Source of the DNA: Luteococcus sanguinis
GTDB lineage: Bacteria; Actinomycetota; Actinomycetes; Propionibacteriales; Propionibacteriaceae
Length of the DNA stretch: 64,000 nucleotides
NCBI RefSeq assembly: GCF_039527675.1
Contig: NZ_BAAAKI010000003.1
Coordinates: 62,001 to 126,000, forward strand
Direction of reading: 5' to 3'
Position numbers and translations under genes: made by a program. Positions 1-6,968 of this stretch are shown in pieces. Every line of letters begins with the position of its first letter. Within the stretch, counting starts at the first letter, position 1. A model generated the notes under the pieces. The model saw nothing but the letters and a program-made list of their open reading frames with translations. It was not told the DNA's origin and ran no database searches.

Positions 1-583
1 CGTCGCCGATGGTGGTGTAGAGCTCGTTCCAGTCCACCGACAGGCCAACTCTGCGCCACAGGTTCTCGAACACCTGCTCGTCGGTCGCGGTCAGCTCGTG
101 GCACAGTGCCACGAAGTTGCGGCGGCTGATCGGCACCTGCTTCTTGGGGTCCGGCTTGGCCGGGGGAGTGAAGTCGGGGTCATAAGGCACGGAAGGGTCG
201 CAGCGCACGCCGTAGAAGTTCTGCACGCGACGCTCGGTGGGCAGGCCGTTGTCGTCCCAGCCCATCGGATAGAAGACCTGCTTGCCGGTCATTCGCTGGT
301 AGCGCGCAATGACGTCGGTGTGGGTGTAGCTGAACACATGGCCGACGTGCAGCGAACCGGACACGGTCGGCGGCGGGGTGTCGATCGAGAAGACCTGCGC
401 GCGGGCAGCCGCGCGGCTGGCAGCGTCGGTGAGGTCAAGCTCGGGACGACGAAAGGTGTAGGTCTGCTCGTCCTGCCAGGACTGTGACCATTTGGTCTCG
501 AGGCCCTCCAGTGCCGGCTTGTCCGGTACCTGACCCCGGATCGGGGTCGTCGCGGTCACGGTCTGCTCGGGCATGGAGTTCAT
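1..583 (-). CDS. valS: Valyl-tRNA synthetase, N-terminal part (cut by window edge)
   Basis: Class I aminoacyl-tRNA synthetase that charges tRNA-Val with valine in the cytoplasm. Only the first 194 residues are in the window; the rest lies to the left. The HIGH-type ATP-binding signature is HVGH at about residues 79-82, inside PPPTVSGSLHVGH, and is followed by a GWDDNGLPTERRVQN block (about 108-122) characteristic of ValS rather than IleS or LeuS. The ATG at 583 is preferred over the in-frame ATG at 574 because a TAAGCT hexamer ends 7 bases upstream of it and no Shine-Dalgarno is visible, the pattern of leaderless genes in this window. It follows the two DsbA-like genes on the same strand but has its own -10. 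Confidence 0.96.
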   Translation of the reverse strand, partial: MNSMPEQTVTATTPIRGQVPDKPALEGLETKWSQSWQDEQTYTFRRPELDLTDAASRAAARAQVFSIDTPPPTVSGSLHVGHVFSYTHTDVIARYQRMTGKQVFYPMGWDDNGLPTERRVQNFYGVRCDPSVPYDPDFTPPAKPDPKKQVPISRRNFVALCHELTATDEQVFENLWRRVGLSVDWNELYTTIGD

Positions 584-590
584 GCGGCAC

Positions 591-596
591 AGCTTA
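591..596 (-). promoter_or_regulatory. -10 element of valS
   Basis: TAAGCT on the minus strand, 7 bases before the ATG at 583. There is no convincing -35. The spacing predicts a leaderless transcript. Confidence 0.5.
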
Positions 597-623
597 GTGA
601 ACGCTCGAGGTGGCTCCGAACGA

Positions 624-1457
624 CTATCCGGCCGCGGTGATCGCCGCGAGCACGGTCGCGTCGCTCTGCCCACCCGAGGCCCACGGCAGGAAGGCGTGGG
701 TGGACTGGTCCAACCACTCAAGGCTCTTCCCGTCGACATGGACGGTGGGGGTCCCGGTCACGCCCGCCGCTCCGGCCGCGTCGTCCGTTGTCTGGACGAA
801 GGCCTCGCTGGTTCGTTGGTCGTAGCACTGCTGGTAGCTGGTGAGCTTCGCCCCACCCACGCCCAGCTGCTCCGGGATCTCGTCACGCAGCAGGGCGTCG
901 GAGTAGCCCTCCGAGCCCTGGACCTCCTCGGCTGCTTGGCGGGCGAACACGGCGTCGTGGTACTTCGCGTAGACGCCGGCCCAGTCCGCGCAGGCGGCGC
1001 CGACCGCGGCCCGGGTGGACGCGGAGTTGCGCAGGTTCGTGTCCATGAAGGTCATCGTCCGGTACTCGAGCGTGATGTCGCCCTTGTCGGCCAGCGACAG
1101 CAGGTTGGCGCCGATATTCGACTCAAGTTCCTTGCAGTTGGGGCACTGGTAGTCGACGTAGAGGGCGACCACCGGGACGCCCACCTTCGACGTTCCCGGG
1201 TTCACGACGATGCCGGAGTCGTCCGCGTTCGCGTGCGGGGGCGTGGTGGCGGCGGTCAAGTCGGCGGGCTTGTCGCGCGTGAGCCAAACCGTGGCCAGGA
1301 CAGTGGTCAGCACGATCGCTGCCACGGCCATTCCGATGCCGATCAGGCGGCGGCGGCGCTGCTCGGCCACCTCGGCTGCCTGCTGCTGGCGCAGGGCCTC
1401 GCGACGGAGTTCGTCTCGCCGGGCGGCCTTGGCGGCTGACGACTTGCGGGCGCTCAT
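624..1457 (-). CDS. Membrane-anchored DsbA-like thioredoxin-fold protein (paralog 1)
   Basis: Predicted extracytoplasmic thiol-disulfide oxidoreductase of the DsbA/thioredoxin_4 family, 277 residues. The N-terminus is a charged cytoplasmic tail rich in Arg/Gln (1-37), then one membrane segment (about 38-60), then a thioredoxin fold outside. The redox motif is CPNC at about 105-108, preceded by VDYQ, and a GTPTVHVDG stretch near residue 225 supplies the usual cis-Pro. It is the second of two tandem paralogs: 21 bases separate it from the stop of the upstream copy, and both share GIVVNPG, GVYAKYHD and QGSEGYSD blocks. Together with the DoxX-like gene further upstream it looks like a periplasmic redox module. 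Whether it oxidises, isomerises or reduces cannot be read from the sequence. Confidence 0.88.
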   Translation of the reverse strand: MSARKSSAAKAARRDELRREALRQQQAAEVAEQRRRRLIGIGMAVAAIVLTTVLATVWLTRDKPADLTAATTPPHANADDSGIVVNPGTSKVGVPVVALYVDYQCPNCKELESNIGANLLSLADKGDITLEYRTMTFMDTNLRNSASTRAAVGAACADWAGVYAKYHDAVFARQAAEEVQGSEGYSDALLRDEIPEQLGVGGAKLTSYQQCYDQRTSEAFVQTTDDAAGAAGVTGTPTVHVDGKSLEWLDQSTHAFLPWASGGQSDATVLAAITAAG

Positions 1458-1478
1458 GCTCGACTCAGCCCGGAGCGA

Positions 1479-2282
1479 TCAGGCCGCGGCCTTGATGGCG
1501 GCCAGCGCGGACTCCTCGGTGGTGCCCAGGGTGGTCCAGTCGATCTGGTTGTCGTTGACCTTGAAGGTCGGGGTGGACGTGACGCCCGCTGCTCCAGCCT
1601 TGTCGTCTGTGCCCTTGACGAAGTCGAGGGTCGCCTGGGCGTCGTAGCACTGCTGGAAGCTGGTGAGCTTCTCGCCACTCAGGCCCACGGCTGCGGGGAT
1701 GGTCTCCTTGAGCAGCTTGTCGCTGTAGCCCTCGGAACCCTGGACCTCCTGCTGGGCCTGGTTGGCGTAGACCTCGTCGTGGTACTTGGCGTAGACGCCC
1801 TGGTTGTCGGAGCAGGCAGCGGCCACGGCCGCGCGGGTCGAGGCGGTGTTGGACAGATTGGTGTCCATGAACTTCATCGTCCGGTACTCCAGGCTGATGT
1901 CGCCCTTCTCTGCCAAGGCCTCCAGCGCCGGTCCGACGGTCGTCTCGGCCTGCTTGCAGATGGGGCACTGGTAGTCGAGGTAGACGGTCACCACCGGCGC
2001 GCCGCTCTTGGCCTTGCCCGGGTTGACGACGATGCCGGATTTGTCCGCGTTCGCGTTCACCGGGGTGCCCTGCGCGCTGGCCGCCTCCACCTTGTTGCGG
2101 TTGTTCTGCACGAGGACCACACCCACGACGGCGACGACCACCAGCGCGAGGAGGGCGGCCGCGATGCCGATGATGCGCATGGTGCGTTGCTGACGCGCCT
2201 CGGCCTCCTGCTTCAGGCGCAGCTGTTCGCGGCGGTTCTGCGCAGACGTGGCGCCCGAGGTGGTTTCGGTCTTCTTGCTCAT
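1479..2282 (-). CDS. Membrane-anchored DsbA-like thioredoxin-fold protein (paralog 2)
   Basis: Second DsbA/thioredoxin_4 family protein, 267 residues, with the same plan as its neighbour: a charged Gln/Arg-rich cytoplasmic tail, a membrane segment at about 36-58, and an external thioredoxin fold with CPIC at about 106-109 and STPTFKVN as the cis-Pro loop. The dipeptide between the cysteines differs from the paralog (PI versus PN), which often shifts redox potential, so the two copies may not be redundant. Its ATG overlaps the stop of the DoxX-like gene (ATGA at 2279-2282), so translation is probably coupled. Likely substrates are secreted or membrane proteins with cysteines; the two secreted paralogs at 9-11 kb are local candidates, by inference only. 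Confidence 0.88.
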   Translation of the reverse strand: MSKKTETTSGATSAQNRREQLRLKQEAEARQQRTMRIIGIAAALLALVVVAVVGVVLVQNNRNKVEAASAQGTPVNANADKSGIVVNPGKAKSGAPVVTVYLDYQCPICKQAETTVGPALEALAEKGDISLEYRTMKFMDTNLSNTASTRAAVAAACSDNQGVYAKYHDEVYANQAQQEVQGSEGYSDKLLKETIPAAVGLSGEKLTSFQQCYDAQATLDFVKGTDDKAGAAGVTSTPTFKVNDNQIDWTTLGTTEESALAAIKAAA

Positions 2283-2821
2283 CGGATGTCCTCTCGGACG
2301 AGTTCGTCGTCCAGGTCGGTGGTCTCGGCCAGGTGGGAGGTGGTGATTGGGCGGAAGAGCCAGTTGTCCACGCTGAAGGGGGTACGAGGGCGCCAGACCA
2401 GCCAGAGGCCGGACAGCGCGAAGACCGAGTCGCGGATGATCTCGGTGAAGTACTGGGGGTCGTCGGTCTGTCCGCCGCCGCCGAAGCAGCCGCAGTCGAT
2501 CGACAGGCCACGGGCCCAGACGCTGGCGATGCCGGCGATGAACACGAGCATCAGCACGGCACCGGTCGCCGCGGTGACGCGGGTGAAGATTCCGGCCAGC
2601 ACCAGTAGGCCCAACATCAACTCGAAGATGGGCAGCCCGTAGCCAATGAGCTTCTGCAGCTCATAGGGGATGAAGTCCAACTGATAGGCCCGCACCGCGA
2701 GCACGCTCTGGTCGGGATGCATCACCTTGGCCGCGCCGGCATAGAACAGTGCACCGCCCAGGATGAGTCGCGCTGCCAGGCCGACCCAGTCCCGCCAGGT
2801 GCGCTGGCTTGCTTCAATCAC
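2279..2821 (-). CDS. DoxX/MauE-like redox-associated membrane protein
   Basis: Small polytopic membrane protein, 180 residues, of the DoxX/MauE group, with about four hydrophobic segments (near 12-31, 57-78, 82-102, 130-146). A CGCF motif at about 110-113 follows the third segment. Cysteines there fit the MauE-like subgroup that works with thioredoxin-fold partners. It is the first gene of an operon with the two DsbA-like proteins, which suggests it exchanges electrons or disulfides with them across the membrane, a role filled by DsbB, VKOR or CcdA elsewhere. The GTG at 2821 is chosen because TATGAT lies 6 bases upstream and the longer reading frame would run back through the folC promoter and start. 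Confidence 0.82.
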   Translation of the reverse strand: MIEASQRTWRDWVGLAARLILGGALFYAGAAKVMHPDQSVLAVRAYQLDFIPYELQKLIGYGLPIFELMLGLLVLAGIFTRVTAATGAVLMLVFIAGIASVWARGLSIDCGCFGGGGQTDDPQYFTEIIRDSVFALSGLWLVWRPRTPFSVDNWLFRPITTSHLAETTDLDDELVREDIR

Positions 2822-2827
2822 AGGCGC

Positions 2828-2833
2828 ATCATA
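2828..2833 (-). promoter_or_regulatory. -10 element of the DoxX-DsbA operon
   Basis: TATGAT on the minus strand, 6 bases before the GTG at 2821. It lies back-to-back with the folC -10 about 35 bases away. Confidence 0.5.
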
Positions 2834-2866
2834 ACCGGGCAGGACAACACCGCCCGGGGGCGCCGG

Positions 2867-2872
2867 TAGTCT
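2867..2872 (+). promoter_or_regulatory. -10 element of folC
   Basis: TAGTCT, 10 bases before the folC ATG. It is followed by CTTGGGCGC, a string also found just before the proA and holA starts. Confidence 0.5.
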
Positions 2873-2882
2873 TGGGCGCACC

Positions 2883-4283
2883 ATGACCAACGCCCACGAC
2901 GAGATCGTCGCCCAGCTCATCGGCCGCTGGCCCGAGCACCGCATCGCCCCCTCACTGGCCCGCATCAAAGCCCTGTGCGACCTGTTGGGCAACCCCGAGA
3001 AGTCCGCCCCCGCGATCCAGATCGCAGGCACCAACGGCAAGGGGTCGACGGCCATCATGGTCGACGCGCTGCTGCGCTCGAACGGGCTACGGACCGGACG
3101 ATTCTCGTCCCCGCACCTGGTCGACCTCACCGAGCGGATCTGCATCGACGGCGATCCGATCAGCCATCAGCGCTTCGACGAGCTGTGGGATGACATCCGT
3201 CCCTACGTCGAGATGGTCGACGCGCAGCAGCTGGACGGTGTGTCGATGACCTTCTTCGAGGTGATGACTGGGCTGGCCTACGCCGCCTTCGCCGACGCAC
3301 CGGTCGACGTGATGGTCGTCGAGGTCGGGTTGGGCGGCTCCTGGGATGCGACGAGTGTCGTCGAGGCGCAGGTCGCCGTGGTCTGCCCGATCGACCTTGA
3401 CCACATGCACATCCTTGGCGACACGATCGAGGAGATCGCGGGCGAGAAGGCCGGGGTCATCAAACAGGGCGCGACCGCCGTCATCGCCGGCCAGCAGCCC
3501 GAGGCTGCAGCCGTTCTGCTGGAGCGCTGCACCGAGGTGGGCGCCCGGATGGTGCTGGAGGGGCGAGACTTCGCCCTGCTGGAGCGCACCCAGGCCGTTG
3601 GTGGGCAGCTGTTGCGCATCAACGGCGCCGAAGGCCCGGTCGGCGACATCCACCTGCCCGTCTACGGCGAGCACATGGCCCGCAATGCCGCCTTGGCGCT
3701 GGCTGCGGTCGAGGCACTGCTCGGCGGACGCGCGCTGCAGCCCGAGGTGGTCGTGGACGGCTTTGCGGCCGTCGAGGCGCCCGCCCGGCTTGAGCTCATC
3801 CGCAAGTCGCCGCCGGTGGTCCTCGACACCTGCCACAACCCGCACGGCGCCCGCGCGACGATGGCCGCGCTGGACGAGAACTTCGACCTGACGCCCACCG
3901 TCGGCGTCGTCGCGATGATGGCCGACAAGGCCGTGGACGAGGTGCTCTCGATCTTCGCCGAGCACATGGACCGCATCATCGTCACCAAGGTCAGCTCCAC
4001 CGACCGGGGCATGGCCGTCGAGGAGCTGGCCGACCGCGCCATCGGTGCCTTCGGCGCCGAGTGTGTCTCCCAGGCGCCCAATGTCACGGCGGCCATCGAC
4101 ATGGCGATGGAGTTCGCCGACCTGGCCGGCACCGGGGGTGGCGTCGTCGTCGCGGGCTCCGTGATCCTCGCCGGCGAGGTGCGTGCCCTGTTCAAGGGCC
4201 CCGGTGCCAGCCGGGCGGAAGAGGCCGACGAGCAGTACATTCCCGTCAGCCGGCGGATGGACGACGAAGAGGACGAGTGGTGA
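2883..4283 (+). CDS. folC: Bifunctional dihydrofolate synthase / folylpolyglutamate synthase
   Basis: Mur-ligase-family enzyme that adds L-glutamate to dihydropteroate and then extends folates with further glutamates, using ATP, in the cytoplasm. It has 466 residues, a normal length. The P-loop GTNGKGST is at about 49-56, SSPHLVDLTERI (about 78-89) is the folate-binding signature, and DTCHNPHGA at about 315 belongs to the C-terminal Mur ligase domain. The C-terminus has a short acidic tail (MDDEEDEW). The stop overlaps the start of the DUF4233 gene, so the two are coupled, as in many actinobacteria where folC, a DUF4233 gene and ndk follow each other. Confidence 0.96.
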   Translation: MTNAHDEIVAQLIGRWPEHRIAPSLARIKALCDLLGNPEKSAPAIQIAGTNGKGSTAIMVDALLRSNGLRTGRFSSPHLVDLTERICIDGDPISHQRFDELWDDIRPYVEMVDAQQLDGVSMTFFEVMTGLAYAAFADAPVDVMVVEVGLGGSWDATSVVEAQVAVVCPIDLDHMHILGDTIEEIAGEKAGVIKQGATAVIAGQQPEAAAVLLERCTEVGARMVLEGRDFALLERTQAVGGQLLRINGAEGPVGDIHLPVYGEHMARNAALALAAVEALLGGRALQPEVVVDGFAAVEAPARLELIRKSPPVVLDTCHNPHGARATMAALDENFDLTPTVGVVAMMADKAVDEVLSIFAEHMDRIIVTKVSSTDRGMAVEELADRAIGAFGAECVSQAPNVTAAIDMAMEFADLAGTGGGVVVAGSVILAGEVRALFKGPGASRAEEADEQYIPVSRRMDDEEDEW

Positions 4284-4630
4284 GGCTCCGCAACGACAAC
4301 CCGATGAACCGGGCGCTGGTGACGCTGCTGGCCTTCGAGGTGCTGATCTTCGCCCTCGCCTACCCCGTGATGATCATGGTCGATTCCGCACACCCCGCCC
4401 ATGCGGCGGTCTGGGTCGTGATCGCCTGCCTGATGGCGCTGGTCTCCTGCGGCGTGCTGCGCAAGCCCTGGGGCTGGTGGCTGGCCTGGGCGACGCAGGT
4501 GGCCGGTGTCCTGCTGGGGCTGCTGACCCCCGGGATGTACCTGATGGGCGCGATCCTGGCGGTGATCTGGATCGTCAGCTTCCTGCTGGGACGCAAGATC
4601 GAGGCCGACCAGGCCCAGTTCCGCGCCTGA
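4280..4630 (+). CDS. DUF4233 family membrane protein
   Basis: Small membrane protein of 116 residues with about four hydrophobic segments, of the actinobacterial DUF4233 family whose function is not known. It almost always lies between folC and ndk, as here, which is the main support for the call. The GTG at 4280 overlaps the folC stop (GTGA). A second in-frame GTG one codon earlier cannot be excluded. The conserved part is MNRALVTLLAFEV near the start and the Trp-rich PWGWWLAWATQV segment in the middle. Confidence 0.85.
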   Translation: MRLRNDNPMNRALVTLLAFEVLIFALAYPVMIMVDSAHPAHAAVWVVIACLMALVSCGVLRKPWGWWLAWATQVAGVLLGLLTPGMYLMGAILAVIWIVSFLLGRKIEADQAQFRA

Positions 4631-4682
4631 GGTCGAGGCAGAGGTCGTCCGCCGGGCGATGCCCAAGTGGTATTCCTCCTAG

Positions 4683-4688
4683 TAGTCT
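4683..4688 (+). promoter_or_regulatory. -10 element of ndk
   Basis: TAGTCT, 6 bases before the ndk ATG. The overlapping TAGTAG at 4680-4685 is an alternative register. No -35 is obvious. Confidence 0.45.
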
Positions 4689-4694
4689 CGGGAC

Positions 4695-5108
4695 ATGACC
4701 GCATCGCAGCGCACCCTCGTCCTGTTGAAGCCTGACGCCGTCGAGCGTCGCCTGGTGGGCGAGATCGTCTCCCGCTACGAGGCCAAGGGCCTCCGGATCG
4801 TCGCCCTCGAGCTCCGCACTGCCGACGTCGCGACGGCCCAGGCGCACTATGCCGAGCACGTCGGCCGTGACTACTACCCCGGGTTGGAGCAGTTCGTCAC
4901 CTCCGGTCCGCTGGTCTCACTGGTGCTCGAGGGGGAGTGCGCCATCGAGGCCGTCCGTTCCCTGCACGGCATCACCGACTCGGCCGTCGCCGCCCCTGGG
5001 ACGATCCGCGGCGACTTCTCGCTGTTCACGAACCGAAACCTGGTGCACGCCTCCGACGCCCCGGAATCAGCCGAGCGCGAGATCGCCATCTGGTTCCCGA
5101 ACCTGTGA
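4695..5108 (+). CDS. ndk: Nucleoside diphosphate kinase
   Basis: Transfers the gamma-phosphate of ATP to nucleoside diphosphates, balancing cytoplasmic NTP and dNTP pools. It has 137 residues, the usual size. The phosphohistidine lies in RNLVHASD, with His at about 118, followed by the DAPESAEREI block. KPDAVERRLVGEI near the N-terminus and PGTIRGDF at about 101-108 are the other family signatures. The start has a TAGTCT hexamer immediately upstream and no Shine-Dalgarno, so the gene is probably read leaderless. The protease gene follows after 7 bases, so the two may form one transcript. Confidence 0.97.
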   Translation: MTASQRTLVLLKPDAVERRLVGEIVSRYEAKGLRIVALELRTADVATAQAHYAEHVGRDYYPGLEQFVTSGPLVSLVLEGECAIEAVRSLHGITDSAVAAPGTIRGDFSLFTNRNLVHASDAPESAEREIAIWFPNL

Positions 5109-5115
5109 GGTTTCG

Positions 5116-6282
5116 ATGACCAATCCACCGAACGGTCCTCAGCAGGGCTCGGGTTTTCCGCAGTGGGAACCACCCGTGCAGAACCAGCCCGTGCAATGGC
5201 AGTACCCGCCGCAGGGTCAATTCGTCCAGCAGGGCCAGTACGCGCAGCAGGGTCAGTACCCGCAGCAGGGTCAGTGGCCAGCGCCTGCACCCCAGTGGCA
5301 ACTGCCCACCAAGGCGGAACCGCTACCCGTCCAGCTTCGGCAGTACCAGGAGTTCTGGCGTTCGCCGCGCTGGAGCTGGTGGCGCCCGGTGGTGGCCACG
5401 GTGCTGGCGCTGGTGCTGTTTCTGGTCTCACAGACCGTCGCGCTGATCGTTGCGATGGCCGCCGATGCAGCGAGCGGACGCGTGCCGCTCGACCAGGCGA
5501 TGGAGGAACTGGGGCAGAGCACCACGCCCGCCTTCTTCGCCGCCAACAATGTCTCGCTCGCGAGCCTGATCCCGATCTCCATGTTGATCGCGTGGTGGGT
5601 GACGGGGCAGCGTCCGAAGTGGCTCACCGGCGTGGTGGGCGGCTTCCGCTGGGGCTGGTTCGCGCGCTGCGTGGGCCTGCTGTTGCCGCTGTGGTTGGTC
5701 TACATCGGCATCGAGTGGTGGGCCATCTCGCAGTCTGATGAAGGTCTCGGCCTGAAGATCAACAATGACACCTGGTTCCTGCTCGCAACCATCCTGATCA
5801 CCACACCACTACAGGCGGCCGGTGAGGAGTACGGATTCCGCGGTCTGCTCAACCGCGCCGCAGCCTCCTTCTTCAAGAACCGGACGCTCGGACTGCTGGT
5901 GGGCCTGATCTTCAGCTCCTGCCTGTTCATGCTTGCGCACGGCGCCGGTGACCCCTGGCTGAACCTCTTCTACTTCTGCTTCGGTGCCATCGCGTGCATC
6001 ATGACCTGGCGCACCGGCGGGTTGGAGGCGGCGATCGCGATGCACGCCGTCAACAACCTGCTCAGCGAGGCGAGCCTCCCGTTCAGCGACATCTCCGACA
6101 TGTTCAACCGCGAGGCCGGTACGGCCGACGCCTCAGTGCTGATCGGCGTCGTCGTCCCGCTGATCGGTCTGGCGCTGGTTGAGTGGCAGGCACGCCGTCA
6201 GCAGATCATCCGCGCCACCGCCCCGGCCGCGGCGCTCCAGCCCCAACGTCTCGGGGCCAAGAACCAGCCCGCGCTGTCATGA
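5116..6282 (+). CDS. CPBP family intramembrane glutamic endopeptidase
   Basis: Membrane protease of the CPBP (Abi/CAAX) family, 388 residues. Residues 1-75 form a cytoplasmic Pro/Gln-rich tail with a short tandem repeat. From about residue 95 on there are eight or so membrane segments. The three catalytic motifs are present: EEYGFRG (EExxxR) at about 237-243, AHG near 273, and HAVNN at about 310-314. Substrates of bacterial members are mostly unknown; roles in prenyl-protein processing, peptide maturation and self-immunity are known for some relatives, but nothing here selects one. The ATG overlaps no neighbour and lies 7 bases after ndk; the next gene overlaps its stop (ATGA). Confidence 0.88.
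   Translation: MTNPPNGPQQGSGFPQWEPPVQNQPVQWQYPPQGQFVQQGQYAQQGQYPQQGQWPAPAPQWQLPTKAEPLPVQLRQYQEFWRSPRWSWWRPVVATVLALVLFLVSQTVALIVAMAADAASGRVPLDQAMEELGQSTTPAFFAANNVSLASLIPISMLIAWWVTGQRPKWLTGVVGGFRWGWFARCVGLLLPLWLVYIGIEWWAISQSDEGLGLKINNDTWFLLATILITTPLQAAGEEYGFRGLLNRAAASFFKNRTLGLLVGLIFSSCLFMLAHGAGDPWLNLFYFCFGAIACIMTWRTGGLEAAIAMHAVNNLLSEASLPFSDISDMFNREAGTADASVLIGVVVPLIGLALVEWQARRQQIIRATAPAAALQPQRLGAKNQPALS
5209..5277 (+). repeat. 18-bp in-frame tandem repeat coding QQGQY units
   Basis: Three full 18-base units (5224-5241, 5242-5259, 5260-5277), preceded by a shortened diverged copy. Each unit encodes xQQGQ(Y/W). It lies in the cytoplasmic tail of the CPBP protease and could vary in copy number between strains. 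Confidence 0.8.
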
Positions 6283-6884
6283 GCAGGTCGGTGGCATCAG
6301 ACCGCGTCCGGCTGCGGGACGAACAGCGGGACGCGGCGTGTGATGCGCTGGCATCCGTCGACGCGGCGTCCTCGACCCTGTGCGAGGGTTGGACGGCGCA
6401 CGATCTGGCAGCACACCTGTGGGTGCTCGACCACCCCTCCCCGAGTTGGGCCGGTTTGGTGGTGCCCAGCATCGACACCTTGGCGGCCACCAAGAAGCGT
6501 TGGCCCTTCGCCGAACTCGTCGGACGCCTGCGCAACGGCCCGTCCACCTTCGCGTGCATGCCCCTGGACCCGCGGGCCGGCAACCTGCATGCGATCGGGG
6601 AGTGGTTCGTCCACACCGAGGACGTTCGGCGTGCGCACGACCTGCCGCGGCGCCAGTACGCGGCCGAACTGCAGGACGCGCTGTGGGCGCGGGTGCAGAG
6701 GGCGGCGCGGCAGCTGAACTGGCGCCGTCCGACAGGCTTGGTGCTGCGCCGGGTCAACGGCGGCACGTCGATGGTGGTCGACAAGCCCGCCGGCGTCGTC
6801 GTCACCGGCGAGCCGGCCGAGCTGATGATGTGGGCCTATGGACGCACTTCCGTCGCGGATGTGGTGATGGAACCACAGCCCTGA
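6279..6884 (+). CDS. TIGR03085 family protein (DinB/maleylpyruvate isomerase-like fold)
   Basis: Protein of 201 residues from the actinobacterial TIGR03085 family, related to the DinB/MDMPI four-helix fold of mycothiol- and metal-dependent enzymes. Features include LCEGWTAHDLAAHLWV near residues 34-49, where the His residues could bind metal, and EWFVHTEDVRRAHD near 108-121. The exact reaction is not known. The ATG overlaps the stop of the CPBP protease (ATGA). A longer frame upstream has no better start and lies inside the protease gene. A hairpin follows at 6886-6921. Confidence 0.8.
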   Translation: MSRSVASDRVRLRDEQRDAACDALASVDAASSTLCEGWTAHDLAAHLWVLDHPSPSWAGLVVPSIDTLAATKKRWPFAELVGRLRNGPSTFACMPLDPRAGNLHAIGEWFVHTEDVRRAHDLPRRQYAAELQDALWARVQRAARQLNWRRPTGLVLRRVNGGTSMVVDKPAGVVVTGEPAELMMWAYGRTSVADVVMEPQP

Positions 6885-6885
6885 C

Positions 6886-6921
6886 CCCTGGACACGCTCG
6901 GGGAACGGACAGGGTCCAGGG
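6886..6921 (+). terminator. Possible terminator hairpin after the TIGR03085 gene
   Basis: CCCTGGAC pairs with GTCCAGGG across a 20-base loop. It lacks a T-tract, so this is a weak call, but it sits directly after the stop codon and before the next promoter. Confidence 0.3.
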
Positions 6922-6953
6922 TTCGGGGATCGTGAGTTGTGGGAAAGCTCACC

Positions 6954-6959
6954 TACAAT
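6954..6959 (+). promoter_or_regulatory. -10 element of the TIGR03960 radical SAM gene
   Basis: TACAAT, a near-consensus -10 hexamer, 9 bases before the ATG at 6969. The geometry predicts a transcript starting at or next to the start codon. Confidence 0.55.
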
Positions 6960-6968
6960 CGACGGACC

